Source of the DNA: Polyangiaceae bacterium
GTDB lineage: Bacteria > Myxococcota_A > Polyangia > Polyangiales > Polyangiaceae
DNA length: 64,000 bases
Assembly: GCA_947475525.1 (NCBI GenBank)
Contig: CANJMI010000014.1
Location: forward strand, 62,001-126,000
Reading direction: 5' to 3'
Shown one piece after another: positions 63,548-64,000 of this stretch. The translations under genes and the position numbers were made by a program. How positions within the stretch are numbered: the stretch's first letter is position 1; each line of letters opens with the position of its first letter. The notes below the pieces were generated by a model. The model was not told the DNA's origin and searched no databases. It saw nothing but the letters and a program-made list of their open reading frames with translations.

Positions 63548-64000
63548 TCACTTGATGATGACGAACGTCTGCCGATTGAGCGCGACGAGCCGTCCCGCTT
63601 CGTCGAAGACTTCGCGATCCTCGACGACGTAACCGTCACGCCCGGCGATCGAGCGCGACGCGACGAGGAACGTGGTCGCCGGGGAGAGCGTTCGCGGATC
63701 GACGAGAATATCGAGCGAAAACGAGAGCGTCGCCGTCGGACGAAGCATCGGTTCGGTGGTGAGTAGCGTCGGCCAGTACGCGTCGGCAATGGCCGCGAGG
63801 TAGGCCGTATCGACGCACGGAGGGGCCTCCTTCAATCGCACGTAACCGAGCGCGCGCGCCTCCCCGTCGGCGAGGCCGCCAGGCGCGCTCATCGGCAAGC
63901 CAGACACCGGCCTAAAGTCGACGTGCTGCGCAAACTCGGGCCCAAGCGGCGGACCTATTGGAATCGCATCGACGAACGATGGGGGCGGAGCATCCGGCGC
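63548..64000 (-). CDS. Acyl-CoA thioesterase-like protein, N-terminus beyond window
   Basis: An open minus-strand frame reaches the window edge, so the N-terminus is missing; a GTG at 63907 could be mistaken for the start. About 150 residues are visible, with CVDTAYLAAIADAYWPTLLTT, TLSFSLDILVDPRTL, FLVASRSIAGRDGYVVEDREVFDEAGRLVALNRQTFVII. This is the second half of a hot-dog thioesterase of the TesB/4HBT_3 type. The likely role is hydrolysis of acyl-CoA or a similar thioester. It lies 25 bases before gloA on the same strand, so the two are probably co-transcribed. Confidence 0.7.
   Translation of the reverse strand, partial: APDAPPPSFVDAIPIGPPLGPEFAQHVDFRPVSGLPMSAPGGLADGEARALGYVRLKEAPPCVDTAYLAAIADAYWPTLLTTEPMLRPTATLSFSLDILVDPRTLSPATTFLVASRSIAGRDGYVVEDREVFDEAGRLVALNRQTFVIIK

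Overview
The window is GC-rich, densely packed DNA with many 1-4 base gene overlaps. The gene content is that of a Gram-negative predatory or soil bacterium, most likely a myxobacterium of the Polyangia (Sorangium, Labilithrix or Sandaracinus type). The pointers are a TPR-tailed Hanks-type kinase, Gly-Ala-rich and CxxCH-bearing lipoproteins, a TIGR03790 lipoprotein, a DUF2169/VgrG/PAAR secretion module, a sphingosine-lyase-like enzyme and a long Sua5-type TsaC. This placement is inferred from gene content; there is no rRNA, and I found no tRNA or CRISPR array.

Layout. 1-5.2 kb: the end of one gene on the plus strand, then a minus-strand chaperone operon (DUF2760 protein, Hsp70, and a long Hsp70 with a DUF3731-like C-terminus). 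5.2-8.9 kb: PLP decarboxylase/sphingosine-phosphate-lyase-like gene overlapping an M81 (MlrC-like) peptidase gene, then a zinc-ribbon membrane protein. 8.9-11.9 kb: small lipoprotein, ffh (SRP GTPase), metallo-beta-lactamase-fold hydrolase. 11.9-15.1 kb: minus-strand operon rpoH-like sigma factor, rsmI, TPR protein, all three with acidic low-complexity segments. 15.2-18.6 kb: membrane protein, mutL, miaA, overlapping or abutting. 18.7-24.2 kb: STAS-like protein and the sbcD-sbcC nuclease operon. 24.3-25.9 kb: fadD-type ligase.

25.9-32.4 kb: a four-gene RND efflux operon led by its own TetR regulator, with a palindromic operator lying between the -35 and -10 boxes. 32.5-42.9 kb: 2OG-Fe(II) oxygenase, prfC, acyltransferase, copper-type P-ATPase, tsaC/sua5, monomeric NADP isocitrate dehydrogenase and fatty-acid desaturase. 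42.9-48.3 kb: accessory surface and lipoprotein genes, with a phospholipase-D-like protein among them.

48.4-57.7 kb is the most interesting stretch. It is a type VI secretion tip module (PAAR, DUF2169, VgrG) followed in the same direction by three genes I cannot assign, the last being a candidate cargo or effector, and then by a convergent non-RD Ser/Thr kinase with a helical repeat tail. 57.7-60.7 kb is gene-poor. It holds a small DUF2256 gene, an FAD-dependent amine-oxidase-fold enzyme and the decayed remains of an IS91-family transposase. 60.7-64 kb: Gly-Ala-repeat surface protein, M20-family carbamoylase/amidohydrolase, glyoxalase I, and a thioesterase cut by the window end.

Several unit-leading genes lack a Shine-Dalgarno sequence but have a -10-like hexamer 6-15 bases before the start codon, which suggests short-leader or leaderless transcripts are common here.
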